DNA from: Bacillus sp. FJAT-50079
GTDB lineage: Bacteria > Bacillota > Bacilli > Bacillales > Bacillaceae_C
Direction of reading: 5' to 3'
Length of the DNA: 64,000 bases
Assembly: GCF_018343515.1 (NCBI RefSeq)
Contig: NZ_JAGYPD010000003.1
Span: 140,116-204,115, forward strand
The position numbers and the translations under genes were made by a program. The notes under the pieces were generated by a model. It saw only the letters and a list, made by a program, of their open reading frames with translations. It had not been told where the DNA came from and ran no database searches. Within the stretch, counting starts at the first letter, position 1; each line of letters starts with the position of its first letter. Shown here piece by piece: positions 32,233 to 40,728 of this stretch.

Positions 32233-33276
32233 CTATTTTTTAATCTCTCTGCACGAATTCCTTTCAACTACCTCTGTATCAACGCTTATCTTCACTTTTT
32301 TACTTGAAGGATCATTCATTAATTCAATGATTCGATCAACTGCAAGGGAAGCGATACGTTCTTTTGGAACGTGAATGGAAGTGAGCTCAGGACTAATAAT
32401 TTTTGCCTCCTGTATATCATCAAACCCAATAATTGACACTTCCTCAGGAATTTTTACGCCAAGTTCTGTCAAACTCTTTACGAGACTGATTGCGATATAG
32501 TCTGATTCACAAAATAGTGCGGTTGGAAGGTCGTGTCTGCGCTTTACTATTTCATTTTTAAATTGTTCCTGGGATGTAAGGACTGTTGGGAACATATTAA
32601 AATAATCATTTTTAGCGACATCTAGATTTTTTTCTTTTAGTGCGGTTAGGAACCCTTCTTTTCTAACTTCGAAGTTTCGGATTCTAACGGTTGATTGAAC
32701 GTAGCCAATTCTAGTATGGCCAAGCTTAATAAAATGATTAGCAGCTTGGTATGCCCCTAAAAAGCTATTCATATTAACAAAATCCACGCTCAGCATATCA
32801 AAAGTTGTATCTAGGACGACAATATTAGGGAGATGTTTCGCAATATATGCAATTTGTTCTTTTGTTAAATCCGTACCCAATAAGATGATTCCATTTCCTT
32901 CATTGGCCTTGCTGAATTGTTTAATTTCCTCGTATAAATGGTCTAAGTTAATCGTCGATAGCATGAGCGAGTACCCTTTGGAAGATAAATCTGAACCAAT
33001 ATGTCTAATTAGCTCAGTAAAAAAAGGCAGTGTTTCAAATTGCTCGATTACGATCCCCGGATTTGTACAGGCAACGAAGTTAACGATCTTTTTCTTCGGT
33101 TGGGGACCTATGTAATCCTGTGAGGATGATTTATGGATGTACCCTTGATCTTGAACGATTTTTAATATTCTTTCTCGTGTTTTCGGGCTGATGCCTGGTT
33201 TATTATTTAGAGCTAATGATACGGAAGAAATAGATACATTAGCTAATTGAGCAATATCTTTAATCGTTAATGTCAT
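32233..33276 (-). CDS. LacI-family transcriptional regulator
   Basis: The protein has 347 residues from ATG 33276, six bases behind AAAGGTGA; a GTG nine bases earlier is too close to that site. The LacI DNA-binding domain is complete: 'LTIKDIAQLANVSISSVSLALNNKPGISPKTRERILKIVQ' at residues 2-45. A periplasmic-binding-protein-like effector domain follows, with 'KLGHTRIGYVQSTVRIRNFEVRKEGFLTAL' and 'SIIGFDDIQEAKIISPELTSI'. It is divergent from the ABC/transketolase/kinase operon at 33736 and most likely represses it. The effector should be the imported sugar or its ketose product. Confidence 0.85.
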   Translation of the reverse strand: MTLTIKDIAQLANVSISSVSLALNNKPGISPKTRERILKIVQDQGYIHKSSSQDYIGPQPKKKIVNFVACTNPGIVIEQFETLPFFTELIRHIGSDLSSKGYSLMLSTINLDHLYEEIKQFSKANEGNGIILLGTDLTKEQIAYIAKHLPNIVVLDTTFDMLSVDFVNMNSFLGAYQAANHFIKLGHTRIGYVQSTVRIRNFEVRKEGFLTALKEKNLDVAKNDYFNMFPTVLTSQEQFKNEIVKRRHDLPTALFCESDYIAISLVKSLTELGVKIPEEVSIIGFDDIQEAKIISPELTSIHVPKERIASLAVDRIIELMNDPSSKKVKISVDTEVVERNSCREIKK

Positions 33277-33350
33277 TTTTTTCACCTTTCTATATAGAGA
33301 GCTAGTTTATGTATTAAATGATTTACGTTTGATTCGTCTATGTGTATCCA

Positions 33351-33364
33351 TTATAACGTTTACA
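33351..33364 (-). promoter_or_regulatory. cre-like site in the lacI/ABC intergenic region
   Basis: On the minus strand TGTAAACGTTATAA matches the cre consensus at all but one position. It is 75 bp upstream of the LacI start, in the 459-bp divergent region. It could equally be a LacI-family site. Confidence 0.5.
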
Positions 33365-33639
33365 AAAGATAACTAAAACAATAATGGTTATTTTAGTTGT
33401 TTTTAAATCAGTTTGAAAAGCAAAGTAAAGAAGAAATGTAATTGAATCTCTAATAATGAATTTAACTAGGTTTTTTTATATCATAGCACATTTTTAATTT
33501 AATTTTAGTGATTTAACTAAAATTTTATTAAAAAAGTAGTTGACCTATACTGTTTTTTGTTTTATAGTTTTGTCCAAGGGCATTTGTCTTAATTTTCTTA
33601 CTCTAGAAAGGAGTTGGTAATAATTACATAAATCCGAAT

Positions 33640-33653
33640 TGAAAGCGTTTTTC
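33640..33653 (+). promoter_or_regulatory. Second cre/LacI-type box upstream of the ABC operon
   Basis: TGAAAGCGTTTTTC matches cre at 12 of 14 positions and has the central CG of LacI-family operators. It lies 83 bp before the binding-protein start. The local LacI regulator or CcpA could use it. Confidence 0.5.
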
Positions 33654-33735
33654 TACTATGTTGCTAAATTTACTGTATTTTTATATTGCTTTATTAAAAT
33701 TTTATTAAATAAACAAATATAAGGGGGAGTAATTT

Positions 33736-34782
33736 ATGAAAAGAATGTTATTTTTAGTAACTGTTTTTTTGTTGGTATTTACATTAGTTGGTTGTAAGGC
33801 CGGGGAGAAAGCTGCCAGCTCGAATAAAAATAATGAAGGCAATACGAAGGTAGAAGGTAAAACAATTGAAATTGCGTGGATTGGTAAAACACTTAATAAC
33901 CCTTGGTGGATTTCGGTTGCGGATATTGCTAAACGTGAAGCTGAACATTTAGGTGTTAATTTGGAAATTTCAATTCCTCAGGAAGAGGTCGACCTAGAGA
34001 AACAAGTATCGATTGTGGAACAAGCGATTCAAAAAGGGTCAGATGCGATTGTCATTTCAGCAGCCAGCTCTGATGGAATTTTACCTGCTTTGGAAAAAGC
34101 GCGTAATGCCGGTATAAAAATAGTCAATTTTGATACGAGAATTAGCGATCCGAACCTCTATGACGCATATGTCGGTGCTGATGATGTAGAAGGAGCGTAT
34201 AAAGCAGGGAAATATATTGCGGAACAATTGGGTGGTAAAGGCAAAGTAGGTTTAATAACAGGATTGTTGGCTCAATCAACAGGAGTTGATAGAAAGGAAG
34301 GTTTCCTGAAAGCGATTTCTGAATATCCGGACATTGAAGTTGTAGCAGAAGCAAGTGCTGATTGGCGTTCAGACCTTGCGGCGGATGTGACGACAAATAT
34401 GTTAACAGCAAACCCAGATATTGATGCAATTTTTGCGAGTAATGATCAGATGGCGGTAGGGATGGTCAATTCAGCCCAAGCAGCTAACAAGGCGGACGAC
34501 CTTATTTTAGTTGGATATGATGGTATTCTCGATTCCGTAAACTTAGTTCTTAAAGGTTCGTTAGATGCATTTGTCGCTCTGCCAAATATAGATGAGGGTG
34601 CAATGGGACCAAGAATTGCAACGGCACTTGTGTTAAATCCAGATTACAAGTTTGAGAGAGAATTGATTTACCCTACGACTCTAGTAACACAAGAATATGT
34701 TGAGGGCTTAACAGATCAAACAATCTATGAGTACGCAGCGGAGCGCTTTCCTTTAATAGGTGTGACGGATAAAGGTTATTAA
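33736..34782 (+). CDS. Sugar ABC transporter substrate-binding lipoprotein (RbsB-like)
   Basis: The protein has 348 residues with a lipoprotein signal and lipobox 'LVGC' near residue 20. It is a type I (ribose-like) binding protein: 'IEIAWIGKTLNNPWWISVADIAKREAEHLGV', 'EKQVSIVEQAIQKGSDAIVIS', 'GIKIVNFDTRI', 'VGADDVEGAYKAGKYIAEQLGGKGKVGLITG' and 'DIDAIFASNDQMAVGMVNS'. It delivers a sugar to the CUT2 transporter encoded next. D-apiose, apulose, a branched polyol or a tetritol are candidates because of the transketolase and kinase that follow. GGGGGAG precedes the ATG. Confidence 0.85.
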   Translation: MKRMLFLVTVFLLVFTLVGCKAGEKAASSNKNNEGNTKVEGKTIEIAWIGKTLNNPWWISVADIAKREAEHLGVNLEISIPQEEVDLEKQVSIVEQAIQKGSDAIVISAASSDGILPALEKARNAGIKIVNFDTRISDPNLYDAYVGADDVEGAYKAGKYIAEQLGGKGKVGLITGLLAQSTGVDRKEGFLKAISEYPDIEVVAEASADWRSDLAADVTTNMLTANPDIDAIFASNDQMAVGMVNSAQAANKADDLILVGYDGILDSVNLVLKGSLDAFVALPNIDEGAMGPRIATALVLNPDYKFERELIYPTTLVTQEYVEGLTDQTIYEYAAERFPLIGVTDKGY

Positions 34783-34852
34783 GTTAGCTGTGGAGACTAA
34801 AGGAGCGAATCTGATCTTTTAGTCTCAACTGTTATTTGTGAGGAGGGTGAAT

Positions 34853-36385
34853 ATGAGCGTGAACGATAATGCTCCTTTATTGCAATTCAAACATATATCA
34901 AAGCAGTATCCAGGAGTAAAAGCTGTTGATAATGTCTCGTTTTCTGCTAATGGTGGAGAGGTTATTGCTTTGATGGGGATTAATGGAGCGGGAAAATCAA
35001 CGTTAATGAAAATTTTAAGTGGCGCTGAAACACGGGATTCAGGTGAGATCCTCATTGCTGGAGAGTCGTTGCCAAAGAAGTATACGCCGATTGAAGCAAG
35101 GGATTATGGGGTTGGAATCATTTATCAAGAATTGAGTGTTTTATCAGAATTAACGGTTGGAGAAAACATTTATTTAACGAATGAATTTTTAAAGATAAAA
35201 TTTCCGCCGGTGATTGATTACAAAAAGATTTATAGTGAAGCGCAGAAGCAATTGGCGAAATTAGATGCGAATTTTATCAACGTCAAAGATAAAGTAGCGA
35301 ACTTAGCGCTCGCTGAAAAGCAAATGGTTGAAATTGCTAAGGCATTAGCGATCGATTGCAAAATTTTAATTATGGACGAGCCTACGACTTCCCTTACAAA
35401 GGAAGAAACCGATCAATTATTTGCTGTTATTCATTCGTTGAAGAAACAAGGTGTGTGTATTTTATACATATCACACCGAATGGATGAGATTTTTGAAGTG
35501 TGTGATAAGGCGGTTGTCATGAGAGATGGAAAATATATTGAAACGTTAAATATTAATGAGATCGATCATGATCAGTTAGTTGAATCAATGACAGGACAAA
35601 CCTTTCAAAAGAAAAGAAGAGAATTGGAACATCACGGAAGCCCACCGTCTGACAGGAAAAAACTTTTCCAAGTGAAAAAATTGTCCGACAAAAAGTTTAT
35701 TAAAGATATTTCTTTTCATGTATATGAAAATGAAGTATTAGGAATTGGCGGCTTAATCGGGTCAAAGCGGACGGAAATGGCAAGGATGATCTTTGGGGCT
35801 GACAGTGGGGCAGATGGAGAAGTGATAATGGAAGGGGAAAAACTTAATCTCCGTTCACCCGCTGAAGCGATACAAAGTGGAATCGGTTACTTAAGTGAAA
35901 ATCGTAAGGAGGATGGATTGAATTTAGGTCGCTCCATTCAAGAGAATATTATTTTAACAGATATGAAATCTGTTAGTAAAAAGCAAGTGATGAGCCAAAA
36001 AAGAATTGCGGAAGTATTTAATAAATATGCAACTGGAATGGGAATCAAGGGAAAAGCGAACACGACAGTTGGTAACTTAAGCGGGGGAAACCAACAAAAA
36101 GTAGCGATTGCAAAATGGTTACATGCAGGCTGCAGGCTGATTATGTTTGATGAACCAACCCGTGGTGTGGACGTGGCTGCCAAAGCGGAAATTTATAAGA
36201 TGATTCAAGAATTCGCAAAAAACGGGAATGGGGCAATTGTTATCTCTTCGGAGGTTGAAGAACTAGTAGATGTATGTGATCGGGTATTGATTATGTCTAA
36301 AGGTGAAATTACACACGAACTACAATCAAATGAAATTACACATGATAATATTTTAGCGCGTATCACCTCGAAAGGAAGGAACTGA
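34853..36385 (+). CDS. Sugar ABC transporter ATP-binding protein (RbsA-like, two ATPase domains)
   Basis: The protein has 510 residues from ATG 34853, next to AGGAGGG. The first ATPase has 'MGINGAGKSTLMKIL' near residue 41, 'LALAEKQMVEIAKALAIDCKILIMDEPTTSLT' and H-loop 'ILYISHRMDEIFEVCD'. The second half has the usual altered Walker A 'GGLIGSKRTEMARMIFG' near residue 300, signature 'LSGGNQQKVAIAKWL' and Walker B 'RLIMFDEPTRGVDVAAKAEIY'. This is the CUT2 layout for ribose-type sugars. It energises the permease encoded two bases downstream. Confidence 0.9.
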   Translation: MSVNDNAPLLQFKHISKQYPGVKAVDNVSFSANGGEVIALMGINGAGKSTLMKILSGAETRDSGEILIAGESLPKKYTPIEARDYGVGIIYQELSVLSELTVGENIYLTNEFLKIKFPPVIDYKKIYSEAQKQLAKLDANFINVKDKVANLALAEKQMVEIAKALAIDCKILIMDEPTTSLTKEETDQLFAVIHSLKKQGVCILYISHRMDEIFEVCDKAVVMRDGKYIETLNINEIDHDQLVESMTGQTFQKKRRELEHHGSPPSDRKKLFQVKKLSDKKFIKDISFHVYENEVLGIGGLIGSKRTEMARMIFGADSGADGEVIMEGEKLNLRSPAEAIQSGIGYLSENRKEDGLNLGRSIQENIILTDMKSVSKKQVMSQKRIAEVFNKYATGMGIKGKANTTVGNLSGGNQQKVAIAKWLHAGCRLIMFDEPTRGVDVAAKAEIYKMIQEFAKNGNGAIVISSEVEELVDVCDRVLIMSKGEITHELQSNEITHDNILARITSKGRN

Positions 36386-36387
36386 AA

Positions 36388-37365
36388 GTGAATATAGAAA
36401 TGGCAGAAAACCAAACGATTGGATTTAAGATTAAAAAACAGCTTTTGGGCGGGCTCGGCATCTTTGTAGGATTATTCCTTCTGTTGACTATCTTTTCCAT
36501 GCTGTCGTCAGTATTTTTTACATCCGGAAACTTACAAAATATATTAATTCAATCAGCGACGAATGCAATCATTGCTGCTGGCATGACGTTTGTTATTATC
36601 GCTGGCGAAATTGATTTATCTGTGGGCTCAATTCTAGCTTTAACATCGATTGTAAGTGCGGAGATTATGCTTTCAACTGGAAGTCTATTGTTGGGAATTA
36701 TTGTTGCTTTAGTACTTGGAACAATATTAGGTGCTTTAAATGGTTTGTTTGTTGCTTATATGGGATTCCCGGCTTTTATCGTAACATTGGCAACGATGTG
36801 GCTCTTTAGAGGAAGTGCATACGTTCTATCTGACGGTCAAGCGATTGTAGGTCTTCCAGAAGGATTAAGAGTTCTTTCCTCCGGCAGCTTTCTTATGATT
36901 CCAAATATCGTTTGGGTCATGATTATTACATATGTGCTTTGCTATATCTTACTTGCTAAATTAACGATCGGTAGAAAAATTTATGCAACAGGTGATAACC
37001 AAGAATCAGCACGGCTATCAGGGATTAATGTAAAGGCGATTAAAATATTAGTCTTTTCCCTCTCTGGTTTTCTAACATCCGTTGCAGGAGTCGTCTTGAT
37101 GGCACGTCTTAACTCGGCGCAGCCTGTTGCTGGTACATCATTCGAATTAACGGCGATAGCTGCGGCAGTAATTGGCGGAACAAGCCTGACAAAAGGTGGC
37201 GTTGGAGGAATTGTAGGAACATTGGTTGGAGCTGTTTTTATCGCTTCTTTATTAAATGGATTAGTCGTCATTAATGTATCTGCATTTTGGCAACAGGTTA
37301 TTATGGGAATTGTTATTTTAGTTGCGGTTGGCATTGACAAATATAGAAAAAAATTCTCGATGTAA
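36388..37365 (+). CDS. Sugar ABC transporter permease (RbsC-like)
   Basis: This is a 325-residue membrane protein with eight to ten hydrophobic segments. RbsC hallmarks are present: 'FVIIAGEIDLSVGSILALTSIVSAEIM' near residue 70, 'FPAFIVTLATMWLFRGSAYVLSDG' near residue 130, 'IYATGDNQESARLSGINVKAIKILVFSLSGFL' near residue 195, and 'GTSFELTAIAAAVIGGTSLTKGGVGGIVGTLVGA'. It begins at GTG 36388 after GGAAGG. It forms the membrane channel of the transporter with 33736 and 34853. Confidence 0.9.
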   Translation: MNIEMAENQTIGFKIKKQLLGGLGIFVGLFLLLTIFSMLSSVFFTSGNLQNILIQSATNAIIAAGMTFVIIAGEIDLSVGSILALTSIVSAEIMLSTGSLLLGIIVALVLGTILGALNGLFVAYMGFPAFIVTLATMWLFRGSAYVLSDGQAIVGLPEGLRVLSSGSFLMIPNIVWVMIITYVLCYILLAKLTIGRKIYATGDNQESARLSGINVKAIKILVFSLSGFLTSVAGVVLMARLNSAQPVAGTSFELTAIAAAVIGGTSLTKGGVGGIVGTLVGAVFIASLLNGLVVINVSAFWQQVIMGIVILVAVGIDKYRKKFSM

Positions 37366-37392
37366 AAATTTCACCAAAGGGGAGGAATCATA

Positions 37393-38223
37393 ATGACGGA
37401 AATTACTCGGTTAAAAAGAAAGGCCATACAAATTCGAATGGATTTAATGAAAATGATTTACGAGGCTGGTGCGGGGCATACTGGCGGATCGCTTTCAAAT
37501 ACAGATATTTTAACTGCTCTTTACTATAAAGTGATGAATATTGATCCTGCGAATCCGAGCTGGGAAGATCGCGATCGCTATATTCAAAGTAAAGGGCATT
37601 CGGTTGAATCGTTCTGGGCTGTCCTAGCTGATAAGGGATTCTTCCCGAAAGAAGAATTGGAGACTTTTTCACAATTTAACTCGCGATTGATCGGTCATCC
37701 AAATAATGAGGTACCAGGTGTTGAAATGAATACGGGTGCATTAGGTCATGGGTTATCGATTTCAGTAGGTATGGCATTGGCGGCAAAAATGGATGGAAAA
37801 ACATATAAAGTATATACACTTATGGGCGATGGGGAACAAGCGGAAGGTTCAGTTTGGGAAGCAGCCATGTCTGCCTCCCAATACAAGCTTGATAATTTAG
37901 TAGCCATCATTGATCGAAATCGTTTGCAAATTACGGGCTGTACGGAAGATGTAATGGGGATTGAGCCGTTAGCTGATAAATGGAGAAGTTTTGGCTGGGA
38001 AGTGGTTGAAGTTGATGGAAACGATATGGAACAGCTTGTTCACATTTTTGAAAATTCACCGCTCGAAACAGGGAAGCCAACGATGATTATTGCAAATACA
38101 GTGAAGGGGAAAGGGATTTCAATTTCTGAAAATCAAGCGGGCTGGCATCATCGTGTCCCGACGAAGGAAGAATACGATTTGGCAATGAAGGAACTATCTG
38201 AACAAATGGAGGGGTTAATATGA
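37393..38223 (+). CDS. Transketolase N-terminal subunit (ABC-linked; apulose-phosphate transketolase candidate)
   Basis: The protein has 276 residues with thiamine diphosphate-binding motifs: 'GAGHTGGSLSNTDILTALYY' near residue 25, 'QSKGHSVESFWAVLADKG' near residue 65, 'EMNTGALGHGLSISVGMALA', and 'TLMGDGEQAEGSVWEAAMSASQY' leading to 'AIIDRNRLQITG' near residue 170. It needs the C-terminal subunit from the overlapping gene. In the known D-apiose pathway, split subunits AptA/AptB turn apulose 4-phosphate and glyceraldehyde 3-phosphate into xylulose 5-phosphate and dihydroxyacetone phosphate. The ABC transporter and FGGY kinase around it match that arrangement, but erythrulose phosphate remains a possible substrate. 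Confidence 0.85.
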   Translation: MTEITRLKRKAIQIRMDLMKMIYEAGAGHTGGSLSNTDILTALYYKVMNIDPANPSWEDRDRYIQSKGHSVESFWAVLADKGFFPKEELETFSQFNSRLIGHPNNEVPGVEMNTGALGHGLSISVGMALAAKMDGKTYKVYTLMGDGEQAEGSVWEAAMSASQYKLDNLVAIIDRNRLQITGCTEDVMGIEPLADKWRSFGWEVVEVDGNDMEQLVHIFENSPLETGKPTMIIANTVKGKGISISENQAGWHHRVPTKEEYDLAMKELSEQMEGLI

Positions 38224-39188
38224 GACATGTTGCAGTTAAAACATCAGTACCTAATAAGATTGCAAACCGTCAAGTGATTAGTGACACATTGATGAAGTTA
38301 GGAAAGCGCGACCGAGATATTCTCGTTTTAACGAGTGATTCAAGAGGCTCAGCATCAATGGTCCAATTTGGGGAACAATTGCCAGAACAAATAGTTGAAG
38401 TAGGAATTGCCGAACAAAATATTGTTGGAATTGCGGCTGGATTAGCGCATTCTGGAAAAAAGGCATTTGTCGCCTCGCCGGCTTGCTTTTTAAGTATGAG
38501 AGCAATTGAGCAAATAAAGGTAGATGTAGCCTATTCAAAAACAAATGTAAAACTTATCGGCATTAGCGGCGGGATTAGCTATGGTGCATTGGGGATGTCG
38601 CATCACTCTGTGCAAGATTTAGCGGTTACACGGGCAATCCCGGGTTTGGATGTCATGATGCCAGCAGATCGACATGAAGCGAAAAAAATGATCGAAGCTT
38701 TAGTTGATTATGATCGACCTGTCTATATGCGGATTGGACGTAACCCAGTAGAGGATTCTTATGTTTCTGACGAGTATGATTTTCAAATTGGCGAAGCGGT
38801 AACGATGAAAGAAGGTGATGATCTGGCGATTATTGCTAGTGGAGAAACCGTACGAATTGCACTAGATTCTGCCGTCGCATTAGAAGAACAAGGAATTAAT
38901 GCCAGAGTGATTAATATTCATACGATTAAACCATTAGATAAAGAAACGATTATTAAAGCGGCAGTAGAAACGGGCAAAATAATCACGATTGAAGAACATA
39001 GTATATACGGTGGCTTAGGTGCGGCAGTATCCGAAGTTGTTTCGCAAACACATCCGGTACCGATTAAGATTTTAGGAATACCAGATGAGCCCGCGGTCGC
39101 TGGAAAAACAGATGAGGTTTTTGAATACTACGGAATTAGTGTTGAAAATGTAAAAAAAGTAGCTACTGAACTGTTATCGAACGAATGA
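38220..39188 (+). CDS. Transketolase C-terminal subunit (ABC-linked)
   Basis: The protein has 322 residues and is the partner of the gene before it, with a four-base ATGA overlap. The catalytic Glu is in 'VEVGIAEQNIVGIAAGLAHSGKK' near residue 63. 'SYGALGMSHHSVQDLAVTRAIPGLDVMMPADRHE' and 'VYMRIGRNPVED' are standard for this half. The C-terminal domain includes 'KIITIEEHSIYGGLGAAVSEVVS'. With the N-terminal subunit it should transfer a two-carbon unit from a ketose phosphate. Confidence 0.85.
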   Translation: MRHVAVKTSVPNKIANRQVISDTLMKLGKRDRDILVLTSDSRGSASMVQFGEQLPEQIVEVGIAEQNIVGIAAGLAHSGKKAFVASPACFLSMRAIEQIKVDVAYSKTNVKLIGISGGISYGALGMSHHSVQDLAVTRAIPGLDVMMPADRHEAKKMIEALVDYDRPVYMRIGRNPVEDSYVSDEYDFQIGEAVTMKEGDDLAIIASGETVRIALDSAVALEEQGINARVINIHTIKPLDKETIIKAAVETGKIITIEEHSIYGGLGAAVSEVVSQTHPVPIKILGIPDEPAVAGKTDEVFEYYGISVENVKKVATELLSNE

Positions 39189-39197
39189 GGTGGCGTG

Positions 39198-40709
39198 ATG
39201 CGTAAAGAATATATTCTTGCGGTTGATCAAAGTACAACAGGCACAAAAGTACAGCTTGTGAATAAAAAGGGCCAAATGATCGTAAAAGATTCTTTGGAAC
39301 ACCAGCAATATTATCCAAGACCTGGCTGGGTTGAACACGATCCATTGGAAATCTATCGGAATGTGAAAACCTTGTTAATGAAATTAGTTGCGACCGCACC
39401 GATTGATGTGAAAGAAATCATTTCTTTATCTATTACGAATCAAAGGGAAACCATCGTAGTCTGGGATAGACAAACGGGGTTACCCGTACATAATGCCATT
39501 GTATGGCAATGTCGGCGAACGGCTGATCTATGTACTGAAATGAAACAACTAGGGACGGAAGAACTTATTAAATCAAAAACTGGTTTAACGCTAGATCCTT
39601 ATTTTTCGGCAACGAAGGTGAAATGGATCCTAGATCATGTAAAAGGGGCTCGTGAGAAAGCGATCAAAGGTGATCTTTTACTTGGCACAATGGATAGTTG
39701 GCTTGTTTGGAAGTTAACGAATGGGAAAGCACATAGTACGGATTATACAAATGCAAGCCGAACGATGCTTTTTAATATATATGAGTTAACTTGGGATAAC
39801 GAACTTCTTAATCTATTTAATATTCCGGCAAGTATGCTGCCTGATGTTCGATTTTCTAATGAACCATTCGGATATTCTGAAGATCTTGATGGCATTTTTC
39901 TACCAATTAGCGGGATCATTGGTGATTCACATGGTGCACTAGTAGGGCAAATGTGCTTTGGTGAAGGAATGGTTAAAGCGACATTTGGTACTGGATCTTC
40001 ACTCATGATGAATACAGGTAAAACACCTATTCGAACGGAAAAAGGCTTAATGACCACGATTGCCTATGCATACGACGGACATGTTTATTATGCGTTGGAA
40101 GGGGTCATTCATAGCACAGGCGATACGCTAAAATGGTTGAAAGATAATTTAGGGCTATTTGATTCTTTCGCCGAAGCTGAAAGAATGGCGACATCGATTA
40201 AAGATAACGAAGGCGTGTATATTATTCCATCGTTTTCGGGTTTAGGTGCCCCGTATTGGAACCCGTATACAAAAGCAGCCATTATGGGAATGACTCGACG
40301 GACAAATAAAAATCATCTTGTTCGAGCTGGAATGGAAAGTATTGTTTACCAAATCAAAGACATTATTGAGCTTATGTACGCAGAAGCGGGCATTACGATG
40401 AAAGAATTAAGGGTTGATGGTGGACCAACAACAAATGCGTTTTTGATGCAGTTTTTAGCAGATATTATAGATCTGGATATTGTCAAAACAAACATTCCAG
40501 AGCTTTCATCGATGGGAGCTGTTTATTTAGCTGGATTGGCTACGGGATTATGGGAAGATATCATTCATATAAAAGAACTAAATTATTCCAAATATACATT
40601 CACCCGAATGATGGATAAACAAAAAGGGCGTAAATATTATCAAGATTGGAAATCTACGATCACTCAAGTGATTAATCACTCTGACACTAGAGATGGATTG
40701 TTAATATAA
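39198..40709 (+). CDS. FGGY-family carbohydrate kinase (glycerol kinase-like; apulose or erythrulose kinase candidate)
   Basis: The protein has 503 residues. The N-terminal ATPase domain shows 'YILAVDQSTTGTKVQLVNKKG', 'RPGWVEHDPLEIYRNV', 'SITNQRETIVVWDRQTGLPVHNAIVWQCRRT' and 'TLDPYFSATKVKWILD'. The C-terminal half has 'MVKATFGTGSSLMMNTG' and 'GVYIIPSFSGLGAPYWNPYTKAAIMGMTRRT'. These are glycerol-kinase-like features. No glpF or glpD is nearby, however, and the gene sits between a transketolase pair and a polyol dehydrogenase. It more likely phosphorylates apulose, erythrulose or a related ketose. ATG 39198 is preferred over the GTG three bases earlier because of spacing to GAGGTGG. Confidence 0.75.
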   Translation: MRKEYILAVDQSTTGTKVQLVNKKGQMIVKDSLEHQQYYPRPGWVEHDPLEIYRNVKTLLMKLVATAPIDVKEIISLSITNQRETIVVWDRQTGLPVHNAIVWQCRRTADLCTEMKQLGTEELIKSKTGLTLDPYFSATKVKWILDHVKGAREKAIKGDLLLGTMDSWLVWKLTNGKAHSTDYTNASRTMLFNIYELTWDNELLNLFNIPASMLPDVRFSNEPFGYSEDLDGIFLPISGIIGDSHGALVGQMCFGEGMVKATFGTGSSLMMNTGKTPIRTEKGLMTTIAYAYDGHVYYALEGVIHSTGDTLKWLKDNLGLFDSFAEAERMATSIKDNEGVYIIPSFSGLGAPYWNPYTKAAIMGMTRRTNKNHLVRAGMESIVYQIKDIIELMYAEAGITMKELRVDGGPTTNAFLMQFLADIIDLDIVKTNIPELSSMGAVYLAGLATGLWEDIIHIKELNYSKYTFTRMMDKQKGRKYYQDWKSTITQVINHSDTRDGLLI

Positions 40710-40728
40710 ATAGTCTGGGGGAAAGACA

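Noticed and set aside
39198-40709. Glycerol kinase GlpK as a firm name
   Set aside because: The sequence is glycerol-kinase-like, but there is no glpF, glpD or glpP nearby and the operon is built around transketolase and a polyol dehydrogenase. The substrate is left open.
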